64,000 nucleotides of DNA from Acidimicrobiaceae bacterium (lineage in GTDB: Bacteria; Actinomycetota; Acidimicrobiia; Acidimicrobiales; RAAP-2), in the NCBI GenBank assembly GCA_003155915.1, contig PMFA01000024.1:181162-245161 (forward strand), given 5' to 3'. A program made the position numbers and the translations under genes. Below the pieces are notes generated by a model. It did not search any database, had not been told where the DNA came from, and saw nothing but the letters and a program-made list of their open reading frames with translations. Positions 43,330 through 52,163 of the stretch are shown here, piece after piece. The stretch's first letter is position 1. Each line of letters opens with the position of its first letter.

Positions 43330-44253
43330 ATGAGCGCAACCATCCCCACCACAGCGACACCGACGTTTACACCAAGAGTGCGCCGGATGACGCTCAAACG
43401 TCGAAGGCAGCTTGCCGGAGTCGTATTCGCATTGCCAGCGATTGCTCTCGTGGTGGGCTTTATCGGCATTCCCATCGGCCAGGCGATCTACTACTCCTTC
43501 ACGCAGTGGAACGGTCTGACCTCGACGTGGATTGGCACTTCGACCTGGACTCAGGCCTTCCACAACACCAACCTTTGGACCGCGTTACGCAATAACGGGT
43601 TGTTATTGCTTTCGGTACCGTTCGCATTGGCCATCCCCCTGTGCATCGCGGTGCTTCTTCATCAGCGCGTCGCCGGGTGGCGGATCTTCCGATCCATTTA
43701 CTTTCTCCCGACCGCTATCTCGTGGGTCGTGCTCGGTCTCGTAGCCGAGCGGTTCTTCGCCTACCAAGGCACGTTGAACTCAATCATTCACGCGCTGGGC
43801 TTTTCTCACGTCAGCACGAACATGTTGGGCTACGAGTCCGAGGCGCTCATCGCGCTTGGCATCACGTTCGTCTTCACGATGATCGGCACCAACACGATGC
43901 TCTTTCTCACCGGTCTTGCGACCTTGGATCCGAGTCTCGAGGAGGCGGCCCGAATTGATGGCGCCGGTCGATGGCGGATATTTCGCAGCATCACTCTGCC
44001 CCACCTGAGACGCTTCATCCAACTGGCATTCGTCATGACAGTGATCGCGCTCTTCTCCGCGCTCTTCAGTCTCATCTTCGTCATGACCGGCGGTGGGCCG
44101 GGCTACGCGACCACGACTATGGAGTTCCTCATTTACGAAACCGGCTTCAATCAAGGTGACTTTGGCACGGCCGCGCTCTACGGCCTGATTCTCTTCGTGA
44201 TCACCGGCATCGTCGGCGTCGTACAGCTTCGACTCATCGGATCAAACGAATGA
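43330..44253 (+). CDS. Sugar ABC transporter permease 1 (MalF/UgpA type)
   Basis: A 307-residue permease with six main helices. A ~25-residue Thr/Pro-rich tail (TIPTTATPTFTPRVRRM) precedes the first helix. The EAA loop reads EEAARIDGAGRWRIFRSITL before LPHL, in the last third. ATG 43330 begins MSATIPTT; an in-frame extension to 43276 lies in the hairpin region and was rejected. Its stop overlaps the second permease start (ATGA). It pairs with permease 2 and the MsmK-like ATPase. Confidence 0.9.
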   Translation: MSATIPTTATPTFTPRVRRMTLKRRRQLAGVVFALPAIALVVGFIGIPIGQAIYYSFTQWNGLTSTWIGTSTWTQAFHNTNLWTALRNNGLLLLSVPFALAIPLCIAVLLHQRVAGWRIFRSIYFLPTAISWVVLGLVAERFFAYQGTLNSIIHALGFSHVSTNMLGYESEALIALGITFVFTMIGTNTMLFLTGLATLDPSLEEAARIDGAGRWRIFRSITLPHLRRFIQLAFVMTVIALFSALFSLIFVMTGGGPGYATTTMEFLIYETGFNQGDFGTAALYGLILFVITGIVGVVQLRLIGSNE

Positions 44254-45080
44254 CGACGTTGATGCCGCCCAAGAGGCAGCGCAAGATCGGTCGCTGGATC
44301 CTCTTCGGCTCGATGATGGTCGTCGCGGTCATCATGTTGTACCCATTCTGGATCATGATTATTACCAGCTTGAAATCTGAATCGCAGTTCCTTTCCGGTG
44401 GCGGCTTCTCGTGGCTCAGTTGGTCGACGCTGACCAGCGTCATACCGATTGGACAAGAGGTCCTCAGCTCAACGATCGTCTGCTCGTCGTCGATACTCAT
44501 CATTTTGTGCGTTGGACTCCCGGCCGGCTTCGCGTTCTCGAAATTGCGCTTCCGGATGTCGACCGTGGTGTTTCTCGTCATCGTGAGCGCGATGATGGTT
44601 CCGCTGCAAGCGATCCTCATGCCGGAATTCGTCAACGTCACCAAGCTGGGCCTCACCGGGGGTTACTTCGGCGCAATCCTCGTCTACGCGGCGCTCGGGA
44701 CGCCGTTTTCCGTATTCCTCTTCTCGACTTACTTTCGCGGCGTGCCCGATGAGCTCATCGAAGCGGGCATCGTCGACGGACTCGGCTACTTCGGAGTGAC
44801 CTGGCGCCTCATCGTGCCGATTGCGGTACCGGCCATCGCCACCGTGACGGTGCTCCAGTTCATTCAAATCTGGGACGACCTTCTCGTGGGACTGCTCTTC
44901 ATTCAGAACACGTCGGAGAGACCGATCACCGTCGGCCTCGCGGTCCTCTCGGCCGGTCGAACAACGTCGATCCCCGCACTCATGGCCGGATCGATCGTGA
45001 GCGCCGTCCCGGCCATGGTGGTCTACCTGGGCTTCCAGCGTTACCTCGTCAAGGGTCTGACGATGGGAATCGACCGATGA
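44250..45080 (+). CDS. Sugar ABC transporter permease 2 (MalG/UgpE type)
   Basis: A 276-residue inner-membrane permease with six helices. The start is coupled to permease 1 by an ATGA overlap. The N-terminal helix ends in PFWIMIITSLKSESQFL, typical of the MalG group, and the EAA loop is ELIEAGIVDGLGYFGVTWRL before IVPIAVPA. The C-terminus QRYLVKGLTMGIDR is the usual Q-R-x-x-V-x-G-L-T-x-G-A-V/D-K form. It forms the channel with permease 1. Confidence 0.92.
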   Translation: MTTLMPPKRQRKIGRWILFGSMMVVAVIMLYPFWIMIITSLKSESQFLSGGGFSWLSWSTLTSVIPIGQEVLSSTIVCSSSILIILCVGLPAGFAFSKLRFRMSTVVFLVIVSAMMVPLQAILMPEFVNVTKLGLTGGYFGAILVYAALGTPFSVFLFSTYFRGVPDELIEAGIVDGLGYFGVTWRLIVPIAVPAIATVTVLQFIQIWDDLLVGLLFIQNTSERPITVGLAVLSAGRTTSIPALMAGSIVSAVPAMVVYLGFQRYLVKGLTMGIDR

Positions 45081-45117
45081 GCTTGAGATCGAGGAACCAA
45101 CCAAGGAGTATTCACTG

Positions 45118-46281
45118 ATGGCAGAGATCACCTTCGACGGCGTCACCAAGATTTTCGGTGATGATATTCGGGCCGTCGACGAACTGTCGCTGCACGTGGA
45201 CGATGGCGAGTTCATGGTCCTCGTCGGACCCTCAGGATGTGGCAAGACGACGGCACTGAGAATGTTGGCCGGCCTAGAAGACATCACGTCGGGCTCGCTC
45301 TCGATCGGTGGCACGGTCGTCAACAACGTCTTGCCGAAGGATCGTGACGTGGCGATGGTGTTCCAGAACTACGCGCTCTATCCGCATATGACGGTCGCGC
45401 AGAACATGGGATTTGCCCTGAAGATCCGTGGTCAGTCCAAGGCGGAGGTCGCGAAGAAGGTTGGTGAAGCGGCGGCGATCCTTCGACTGACCGAGTACCT
45501 CGACCGTCGACCGAAAGCGCTCTCGGGCGGTCAACGCCAACGCGTGGCGATGGGACGCGCGATCGTGCGAAGTCCGCAGGCCTTCTTGATGGACGAGCCG
45601 CTCTCGAACCTCGACGCCCAGTTGCGCGTGGAAATGCGCCTCGAGATTGCGCGGATCCAGCGGCTCCTCGGCGTGGCGACGGTCTACGTAACGCACGACC
45701 AGATCGAGGCCATGACGATGGGTGATCGAGTGGCGGTCATGCGCGGAGGAAGACTCCAGCAGTGCGACACGCCCCAGGACCTCTACGATCATCCCCGGAA
45801 CGAATTCGTCGCCGGCTTCATGGGTTCACCACCGATGAACCTGTTACGCGTCGGACTCGAAGCCAATGCCGACGGCATCGCGCTCGTGCTCGGCTCGCAA
45901 CGCCTCGACGTCCCGACAAGTTACTGCTCGTCACACGACCTACCGACGGTTGACGGCCCGGGCGTGGTCTTCGGTATTCGGCCCGAGGACGTCGAGGTAT
46001 TGGACGCTTCGAGTTCGGATTCGATCATGACGAGGGTTGAGCGTCGAGAGGCATTGGGTGCCGAAATCCTCGTGCACCTTTCGCTGGTCGACGCCGAGGG
46101 AGACAACGCCGTCATCGTCAACGACAGCGGCGCCTTTGTCGCGCGGCCAACGAGGCTGGTCGCCAAGATGGGACCGCGCTCGGGCGTCGCCGTCGGCGAT
46201 CAGATCCAGGTGCGACTCAATCGCGAACACTTCCACTTCTTCGACGCGGACTCCGGTCTCAGCCTTCGTCGGAATCAGTGA
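45118..46281 (+). CDS. Sugar ABC transporter ATP-binding protein (UgpC/MsmK/MalK type)
   Basis: A 387-residue ATPase. Walker A GPSGCGKTT, Q-loop FQNYALYPH, signature LSGGQRQRVAMGRA, Walker B FLMDEPLSNLDA and switch VTHDQIEAMTMGDR are intact. The C-terminal ~140 residues are the regulatory OB/TOBE region (FGIRPEDVEVLD). ATG 45118 has AAGGAG 12 nt upstream. The stop overlaps the lactonase gene start. Sharing of this ATPase with other permeases is known in the family, but here it is clearly dedicated by position. Confidence 0.92.
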   Translation: MAEITFDGVTKIFGDDIRAVDELSLHVDDGEFMVLVGPSGCGKTTALRMLAGLEDITSGSLSIGGTVVNNVLPKDRDVAMVFQNYALYPHMTVAQNMGFALKIRGQSKAEVAKKVGEAAAILRLTEYLDRRPKALSGGQRQRVAMGRAIVRSPQAFLMDEPLSNLDAQLRVEMRLEIARIQRLLGVATVYVTHDQIEAMTMGDRVAVMRGGRLQQCDTPQDLYDHPRNEFVAGFMGSPPMNLLRVGLEANADGIALVLGSQRLDVPTSYCSSHDLPTVDGPGVVFGIRPEDVEVLDASSSDSIMTRVERREALGAEILVHLSLVDAEGDNAVIVNDSGAFVARPTRLVAKMGPRSGVAVGDQIQVRLNREHFHFFDADSGLSLRRNQ

Positions 46282-47117
46282 TGACCAATACACTTCCCGA
46301 CGCGCTCGACTTCCACATTCTCGCTTCCGGCTTCGACCACGTCGAGGGGGTCTGCTGGGACCCAGTACGCAATTGCCTATGGGCCGGCGGCGAGGCGGGG
46401 CAGGTCTACCGCGTTGAACTCGATGGTTCGGTCAACGTCGTCACGACGATCGGCGGCGGCGCGCTCTTGGGGCTGGCCCTTGACGCGAACGAGACACTCT
46501 ATATCTGTGACCCCGGCAATCACCAGGTCTGGACGATGGACGCACACTTTGAGGTGGCGGCATTCGGCGACGCCATCGACTATCCCAATTACCCCGCGTT
46601 CGCGCCCGACGGTCGCCTCTTCGTCTCTGATTCTGGGAAGTTCGCCGAAGCGAACGGCGGCATCGTCGTGATTGAGGCCGACGGCACCACGACTCGGGCG
46701 CCCACCCGAGCTCTGGCTTTCGCCAACGGCATCGCCATTGATGAAACGACGCTCTGGATTATCGAATCGGCCGCCCCCGCGGTCAGTGCGATGTCGCTCG
46801 ACGACACCGAACTCGTACGCGTGATCGAGTTGGAGCGCTGTGTCCCGGACGGCTTGGCCCTCGACGCCGCCGGCGGCCTGCTGATCTCGTGCTATCAACC
46901 CAATCAGTTATGGCGCTGGACCGAGGACAATGGACTCGAATTGATCTTCGACGAGTGGACCGGCGAACTAATCCTCTCGCCCACCAACGTCGCCTTCTGT
47001 GGCGAGAACCTCGAGCGGCTGGCACTCGCGTCGCTCTGCGGCCACGACATCGTGACTATTGCGCCCCCACACCCTGGTGCACCAATTCGACTTCCACGAT
47101 CGGAACGACATGGCTGA
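46281..47117 (+). CDS. SMP-30/gluconolactonase family protein (sugar lactonase)
   Basis: A 278-residue six-bladed beta-propeller hydrolase. The family metal site is recognised in FDHVEGVCWDP (Glu), PNYPAFAPDGRLFVSDSG (Asn/Asp) and VPDGLALDAAGGLLIS (Asp). It would hydrolyse an aldonolactone, the product of a sugar 1-dehydrogenase, to the aldonate that the IlvD/Edd enzyme dehydrates. ATG 46281 (or GTG 46278) overlaps the ATPase stop, and its end overlaps the dehydrogenase start by 8 bp. Confidence 0.83.
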   Translation: MTNTLPDALDFHILASGFDHVEGVCWDPVRNCLWAGGEAGQVYRVELDGSVNVVTTIGGGALLGLALDANETLYICDPGNHQVWTMDAHFEVAAFGDAIDYPNYPAFAPDGRLFVSDSGKFAEANGGIVVIEADGTTTRAPTRALAFANGIAIDETTLWIIESAAPAVSAMSLDDTELVRVIELERCVPDGLALDAAGGLLISCYQPNQLWRWTEDNGLELIFDEWTGELILSPTNVAFCGENLERLALASLCGHDIVTIAPPHPGAPIRLPRSERHG

Positions 47118-48633
47118 AGTGATAAGTACCAATCCATCGACCGGCGAGACGCGCTCGCTGGGCTTCGCCGAGTCGAGTGACGATGAGGTTCTCGCGGCCA
47201 CCCGGCGCGCGGCCAACGCCTTCGATGACTTCGCCAATCGCCCACTCAGTTGGCGAGCCGGACTGCTTCGGGCCATGGCCGAAGAGCTGGAGGGCGACGC
47301 GGCGAACTTGGTCGAACTGGCACACGCCGAGACGGCGTTGCCGACGGCTCGCCTCGAGGGTGAACTACGCCGCAGCGCGTTCCAACTTCGATTCTTCGCC
47401 GACGTCGTGACCGACGGATCGTTCGTCGACGCGACCATCGACCACGCCTCCGATTCGCCCATGGGACCGCTCCCTGATCTTCGCCGTGTACGCGGCGCCA
47501 TCGGAGTCGTCGCCGTCTTTGGTAGTTCCAACTTCCCCTTCGCGTTTTCGGTGCCCGGCGGTGACACCGCTTCCGCGCTCGCGGCCGGTTGTCCCGTCGT
47601 GATCAAAGCCCATCCGGCCCATCCGGCGACGAGTGTCGCGACCTTCGCGGCACTCGAGCGTGGCGCGCAACGAGTCGAAGCACCGGAGGGCACCGTAAAC
47701 CTGGTCTTCGGATTCAATGCTGGCACGACGCTCGTGGACGCCCCCAGCGTCAGCGCGGTCGGATTCACCGGTTCCGTGGGTGCCGGACTAGCCCTTTGGG
47801 AGCGGGCCAACACTCGTTCCGTGCCAATCCCCTTCTTCGGAGAACTCGGCTCGGCGAATCCGCTGGTCGTGACGGCGAGCGCGGCCGATGAACGCCCCAC
47901 CGAAATCGGGACTGGCCTAGCGGGCTCGATGACGCTGGGTGTTGGTCAGTTCTGCACGAAGCCCGGTCTGATCTTCGTGCCGAGAGGTGAATCGGGCGAC
48001 GCCCTCGTCGCCGCGACGATCGAGGCACTGTCGTCGCTCGGCACCTTCACCATGCTCAGTTCTGGCATCGCCGATCACTTTCGTCGCGGTACCGAAGCCA
48101 TCGGGGCGATCTCCGGCGTGCGCGCGCTCGTTCAAGCAGACGCTGGTGGTGACGCCCACGCCGCCGCGCAGTTGTACGAAGTGGACGCCGCGCGCTTCGT
48201 CGGTCGCGACGCCTACGCCCTGCGCGAGGAGTGCTTCGGTCCGGTGGCGCTCATCGTTCGCTACGGCTCGACCAGCGAACTGCGTGACGCGCTGCTCGCC
48301 ACCGAGCCGTCGCTCACCTTCAGCCTCTTCTGCGTCGAGAACGATCGTGACAGTCGGTGGCTCTTGGAGCTCGGCGCGCAACGAAGTGGTCGCGTCGTCG
48401 TCAACGGCTATCCCACGGGCGTGGGTGTGAGTTGGTCGACGCAACACGGCGGACCGTGGCCGTCCACGACGTCGAGTGCCGGCACGTCGGTGGGTGCGGC
48501 GGCGATCGAGCGGTGGTTGCGTCCGGTGACGTTCCAATCGGTGCCCGACGAGCTGTTGCCACCGGCGCTACAAGAAAATAATCCCCTCGCAATACCGCGC
48601 CGAGTTGACGGAATACTGCAGCACAAGAACTGA
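47110..48633 (+). CDS. Aldehyde dehydrogenase, 2-oxoglutarate-semialdehyde (KGSADH) type
   Basis: A 507-residue aldehyde dehydrogenase. The segments GPLPDLRRVRGAIGVVAVFG, SSNFPFAFSVPGGDTASALA and GCPVVIKAHPAHPATS are characteristic of ketoglutarate-semialdehyde dehydrogenases of sugar-acid pathways. The catalytic Glu is in PFFGELGSANP and Cys in GVGQFCTKPGL. ATG 47110 lies 8 bp inside the lactonase gene end; a longer start is inside that gene. It would make 2-oxoglutarate, the end product of a Weimberg-type route. It closes the operon. Confidence 0.88.
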   Translation: MAEVISTNPSTGETRSLGFAESSDDEVLAATRRAANAFDDFANRPLSWRAGLLRAMAEELEGDAANLVELAHAETALPTARLEGELRRSAFQLRFFADVVTDGSFVDATIDHASDSPMGPLPDLRRVRGAIGVVAVFGSSNFPFAFSVPGGDTASALAAGCPVVIKAHPAHPATSVATFAALERGAQRVEAPEGTVNLVFGFNAGTTLVDAPSVSAVGFTGSVGAGLALWERANTRSVPIPFFGELGSANPLVVTASAADERPTEIGTGLAGSMTLGVGQFCTKPGLIFVPRGESGDALVAATIEALSSLGTFTMLSSGIADHFRRGTEAIGAISGVRALVQADAGGDAHAAAQLYEVDAARFVGRDAYALREECFGPVALIVRYGSTSELRDALLATEPSLTFSLFCVENDRDSRWLLELGAQRSGRVVVNGYPTGVGVSWSTQHGGPWPSTTSSAGTSVGAAAIERWLRPVTFQSVPDELLPPALQENNPLAIPRRVDGILQHKN

Positions 48634-48740
48634 AGTCGGTTCGAGAGGCCCTCGAAGCACTGGCCGGGGAATCAGGTTTCGAGTACGGAACACGAGGTAT
48701 CGTTCTTGCCATCGGACGGCGAATTCGTTCGCGGAGGGGC

Positions 48741-49334
48741 ATGATGGGCGCGACCATGAAGACCAGTGGTGAACGGATTCGTCGCGGACTCTCATTGGTA
48801 GCGTTCGTCGGCGTCGCACTCGGTCTTGGGACGAGGCAATCTGTCGCCGGCGCGTCGAGTCGAGACGTATTCACGGCGACCACCACGTCGAGCAGCAACG
48901 GCGCCGTATTGATCGCGCTCGGTTGCGGCGTACTCGTGCTGGGCGGAATCGGCTTCGTCGTCTTCACGTGGTCGCGTCGCAAGCGGGTGCCGAGTCAATG
49001 CGGCGAACAGCGCGAGGCGCTCGAGTTAGCCGAGAGGGCCGTGCTCTATTGGGAGGCCGCGCGGGCTCATTTGGAGGCGGTCGATCGAGAGCGAAGGCTG
49101 GTTGACAACGTCGCAAGTGATAATTCGACGCACGCGTCGCTCGTGGCCAAAGCAGTCGAAGGTTTGCACACCGCCATGAAACAGCGAGACGATCGCCAGA
49201 TGGAATTGATTCACTGCATGGCCGGCGGAATTCCCGGAATGCTGACGGCCACGTCAGCCCCCATTCACCGACAGCCGTTTTTCACACCGGGAATTGACGG
49301 ACCGCCGCCAAGTCCAACCTCGACTGATCGCTAG
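48741..49334 (+). CDS. Membrane-anchored protein of unknown function
   Basis: A 197-residue protein. ATG 48741 has GGAGGGG directly upstream. The N-terminal hydrophobic stretch [20 protein letters not shown] looks like a signal peptide ending GASS, and a second hydrophobic segment ([20 protein letters not shown]) is followed by basic WSRRKR. A helical region ([20 protein letters not shown]) then a Pro-rich tail ([11 protein letters not shown]) follow. This implies a short external loop and a cytoplasmic helical part. No family was recognised. The gene stands alone between the sugar operon and cysC. Confidence 0.6.
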   Translation: MMGATMKTSGERIRRGLSLVAFVGVALGLGTRQSVAGASSRDVFTATTTSSSNGAVLIALGCGVLVLGGIGFVVFTWSRRKRVPSQCGEQREALELAERAVLYWEAARAHLEAVDRERRLVDNVASDNSTHASLVAKAVEGLHTAMKQRDDRQMELIHCMAGGIPGMLTATSAPIHRQPFFTPGIDGPPPSPTSTDR

Positions 49335-49885
49335 GACGACACCAGGCCCATTTCGAGGAGGACCCGGAACACTTCGTCGGCGGCGTCTTCGGCGGATTCG
49401 AACGAGGAATCAATGTGGACTTCCGGATGAAGCGGCGCCTCGTAGGGCGAATCGATGCCGGTGAAATTTGGCAACTGCCCGGATCGCGCTCTCTTGTAAA
49501 GACCCTTGACGTCGCGTTCTTCGGCGACTTCCAACGGTGTGTCCACGTGGACCTCGACGAAACGGCCGGGTCCGGCGAGTTCGCGCGCGGCGTCACGACC
49601 CGCGCGAAACGGCGAAATGGCGGCCACCAGGACGATCATGCCAACGTGGTTGAAGAGGCGAGCGAGTTCCCCGACGCGACGAATGTTCTCCACTCGGTCG
49701 GCGTCACTAAAGCCGAGATCACGATTCAAGCCGTGCCGAAGCGCGTCACCGTCAAGGTTGTGCACGGCGAATCCCCCCTCGCGGAGGCGTTCCTCGACGA
49801 CCAACGCGATCGTTGATTTTCCAGCTCCGGAGATGCCGGTGAACCAAATCACGAACGTCGAGTCAGAAGGATCGATCAGCGACAC
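49331..49885 (-). CDS. cysC: Adenylylsulfate (APS) kinase
   Basis: A 184-residue kinase that phosphorylates APS to PAPS. It has the P-loop [11 protein letters not shown] (residues 15-25), the APS-binding [31 protein letters not shown] and the C-terminal [19 protein letters not shown]. Length is normal for CysC. No ATP sulfurylase (cysD/cysN) is adjacent, so the enzyme serves PAPS supply rather than a full assimilation cluster. The sulfotransferase gene lies 24 bp upstream in the same direction, pointing to sulfation as the use of PAPS. Confidence 0.94.
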   Translation of the reverse strand: MSLIDPSDSTFVIWFTGISGAGKSTIALVVEERLREGGFAVHNLDGDALRHGLNRDLGFSDADRVENIRRVGELARLFNHVGMIVLVAAISPFRAGRDAARELAGPGRFVEVHVDTPLEVAEERDVKGLYKRARSGQLPNFTGIDSPYEAPLHPEVHIDSSFESAEDAADEVFRVLLEMGLVSS

Positions 49886-49909
49886 GTACCTTAGAACTCC
49901 AGTTCAGAA

Positions 49910-50923
49910 TCAGCGAGTGATCTTCGCCGCGAGGCGACCCAGGGGTCCGGGAATGAGTCGCCTCACTCGGTCGAGGCGGTCTCGCAGTAGTTCTGCCTCG
50001 CGAGTCGCCTCTTCGCTCCGCTGCCAAAGGATTGCGTTCTCGGTGAGGAGATTCGCGTTGTGCGTCTCCAATTCGCCAATCGCGGCGAGGGCCCACTGAA
50101 GAAGAACGCGCCGCTCCTCGAGGAGTGGCTCTTCCCACCACCCCGGCTCGAGCGACGTCCCCATGTCGAACACGTCGTGTCGGCCGCGCTGGTCCAACGT
50201 GAGTTTCATCAATTCATTTATCTCAACGGGTGACGCTTCGGCGACGAGGTTCGCATTGACGATCGTGTTCCGACGAAGATCCGGGTGGATCGCAGCGATC
50301 GCCTTCGTGAGGTCAAGGTCCTCGGGCCCTTCGCCCCAGGCTCCGAGGCTCGCAGCGATATCGGTGAGAACCGCAGAAGGATTCTCAATGAGATCGGCGT
50401 AGTTGCACACGTGTACGCGCGCCCCTTGAAGGTCGCGCAGCATCGCCCGGTTGTACGTAGCCCACAACGCAAGACCCGTGAGCGTGCGCAGTTCGTCGCG
50501 TCTGGTCAACGACGCCGCCACTTCCAACGGGTCGCGAACGATGACAACGGCGCAATCCTTATCGTTCGTGATCTGTCGCCACAGTGGAAGCAGGATCGAA
50601 ATTCGAGGATCCTTGAGTAGGTACGGATCGTTCCCAAAGAGTTCACCCAGGGCCGCGCGCTGCGCGTCGACGAATTGAATCGCCACGTCTTCCTTGGTCC
50701 AGTCGTGTGGGAAGATCGGCGGGCTGTCCCAGCGACCCCCGAAATGTGCGAGCAAATCGTCGTTCGCTCGAACGATGCTCAGCAACTCGAAATAGCCCTC
50801 GGGGTTTCCGTCGTCGGCAGGCATGAGGTCGTCGGGCGGCCCGATCCCAAAACCCATCGCCCCCAGGGCGCCCGCCAATGCGGACGTGCCCGATCGATGC
50901 ATTCCCAAAACGAGTACTCCCAT
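49910..50923 (-). CDS. PAPS-dependent sulfotransferase family protein
   Basis: A 337-residue sulfotransferase-fold protein. The 5'-phosphosulfate loop is LGMHRSGTSALAGAL (residues 6-20), and the 3'-phosphate motif is VVIVRDPLEVAASLTRR. Residues ~275-325 are a charged helix (GELETHNANLLTENAILWQR with following EEATREAELLRDRLDRV), likely a coiled coil. The fold resembles actinomycete glycan or lipid sulfotransferases; the substrate is unknown. ATG 50923 lies 6 nt after TAGTTT. Co-transcription with cysC suggests a local PAPS supply for modifying an envelope glycan or lipid. Confidence 0.83.
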   Translation of the reverse strand: MGVLVLGMHRSGTSALAGALGAMGFGIGPPDDLMPADDGNPEGYFELLSIVRANDDLLAHFGGRWDSPPIFPHDWTKEDVAIQFVDAQRAALGELFGNDPYLLKDPRISILLPLWRQITNDKDCAVVIVRDPLEVAASLTRRDELRTLTGLALWATYNRAMLRDLQGARVHVCNYADLIENPSAVLTDIAASLGAWGEGPEDLDLTKAIAAIHPDLRRNTIVNANLVAEASPVEINELMKLTLDQRGRHDVFDMGTSLEPGWWEEPLLEERRVLLQWALAAIGELETHNANLLTENAILWQRSEEATREAELLRDRLDRVRRLIPGPLGRLAAKITR

Positions 50924-50929
50924 GCAACA

Positions 50930-50935
50930 AAACTA
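50930..50935 (-). promoter_or_regulatory. -10 box of a leaderless promoter (TAGTTT)
   Basis: TAGTTT ends exactly 6 nt before ATG 50923 of the sulfotransferase gene. There is no ribosome binding site. Confidence 0.5.
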
Positions 50936-51197
50936 CCTCGGGTCCTTCACTCGATTCCAGTGGATGTCCTCGACGCAGACGACATCGCAGTTATTTCGCA
51001 CCACGTATGACAATCGGAAATGCCGAAATATCGCTGCATCGAACAATTGGGTAATCAAAACCGGTTGCCACGTTACCGCGTCATCACCAACCTTCTACGT
51101 TGCCGCGATGAGTCACGACCACGTACGAGGTCGTACTACGGTTTATTTCGCGCGTACGAATCCACCACGAACGACGATCGCGACGAGATAGAGCACC

Positions 51198-52142
51198 GTG
51201 ACACTCACTACTTCCTTAGTCATACCGGCCTACAACGAGTCGCTACGACTCGCGGCGGGTTTTGAACGACTGCGACCGGTCCTCGAAGAGATGAACCCCG
51301 AAGAGGTCGAAGTGATCGTCGTGGACGACGGTTCGAGTGACGACACCTTGCAGGTCGCCAACAGCGTGTACGGTCATCTACCCCACGTGCTGTTCGTCCA
51401 GCAACCCGAGAACCGAGGAAAGGGGGCCGCCGTGCGGCTCGGCATCTCGGTCGCTCGCGCGCCGTTCGTGATCGCGACCGACGCCGACTTGTCGATCCGA
51501 CCGGTCCACTTGCCCGATTTCGTGGTCGCCCTGCACGACACCCCCCTCGTGCCGGGTTCGCGCGAACAAGACACCAACGACGGCTACGACGCGTTCGTAC
51601 GTACGCTGGCCGGACGAGTCTTCAATCTCCTCGTTCGCCATTACACCGGCACGACACTGCGCGACACCCAGTGCGGGTGCAAGGGATTCCAGTTGGGACC
51701 AGCGAGAATCCTGGGGCTCCTTGGCTTCTACGACCGCTTCGTGTACGACGCGGAGATGCTCTATCTCGCCGACCAGTTAGGCATCATGATCCAACCCATC
51801 CCCGTCACGTGGGACGACATCGCGGGCTCCACCGTCCACGTGGGACGCGACTCGATCCAAATGATCCGCGACCTTCGTTCCCTCAAGCATCGAAAGTACG
51901 AGAATCCCGTCGTCGAACTCGAGACCGACGTCGACGTCCAGTCGGTCGACGACGCGGCGCGCAAAGCGCGCGTGCAGGGAACCGTCATCGCTCGAGGAAC
52001 GCATAACGCGTTGGTGGTGTTGCCGCGCGACGGGGCCGTCGCCGGCGTGGGAATCGCCGCGACGCTCGGTGGATCGCTGCGCACCGCGGGACTGGCCGAA
52101 CTGCGAGGTCGCACGTACGACGCCGTCACCCCCTCGCAGTAG
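51198..52142 (+). CDS. Family 2 glycosyltransferase, dolichyl/polyprenyl-phosphate glucosyltransferase-like
   Basis: A 314-residue glycosyltransferase. Nucleotide-sugar and metal binding segments are LVIPAYNESLRL, VIVVDDGSSDDTL and FVIATDADLSIRP; the acceptor region is RDTQCGCKGFQL. This arrangement is typical of ALG5-like enzymes that make polyprenyl-phosphate glucose or mannose. Catalytic parts end near residue 235, and the last ~80 residues (from VVELETDVDVQSVDD) form an extra domain ending GLAELRGRTYDAVTPSQ that I do not recognise. GTG 51198 has no clear ribosome binding site. It is divergent from the sulfotransferase gene and may act on the same envelope polymer. Confidence 0.8.
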   Translation: MTLTTSLVIPAYNESLRLAAGFERLRPVLEEMNPEEVEVIVVDDGSSDDTLQVANSVYGHLPHVLFVQQPENRGKGAAVRLGISVARAPFVIATDADLSIRPVHLPDFVVALHDTPLVPGSREQDTNDGYDAFVRTLAGRVFNLLVRHYTGTTLRDTQCGCKGFQLGPARILGLLGFYDRFVYDAEMLYLADQLGIMIQPIPVTWDDIAGSTVHVGRDSIQMIRDLRSLKHRKYENPVVELETDVDVQSVDDAARKARVQGTVIARGTHNALVVLPRDGAVAGVGIAATLGGSLRTAGLAELRGRTYDAVTPSQ

Positions 52143-52163
52143 GCGCGTCGAGCACGCGATGGG

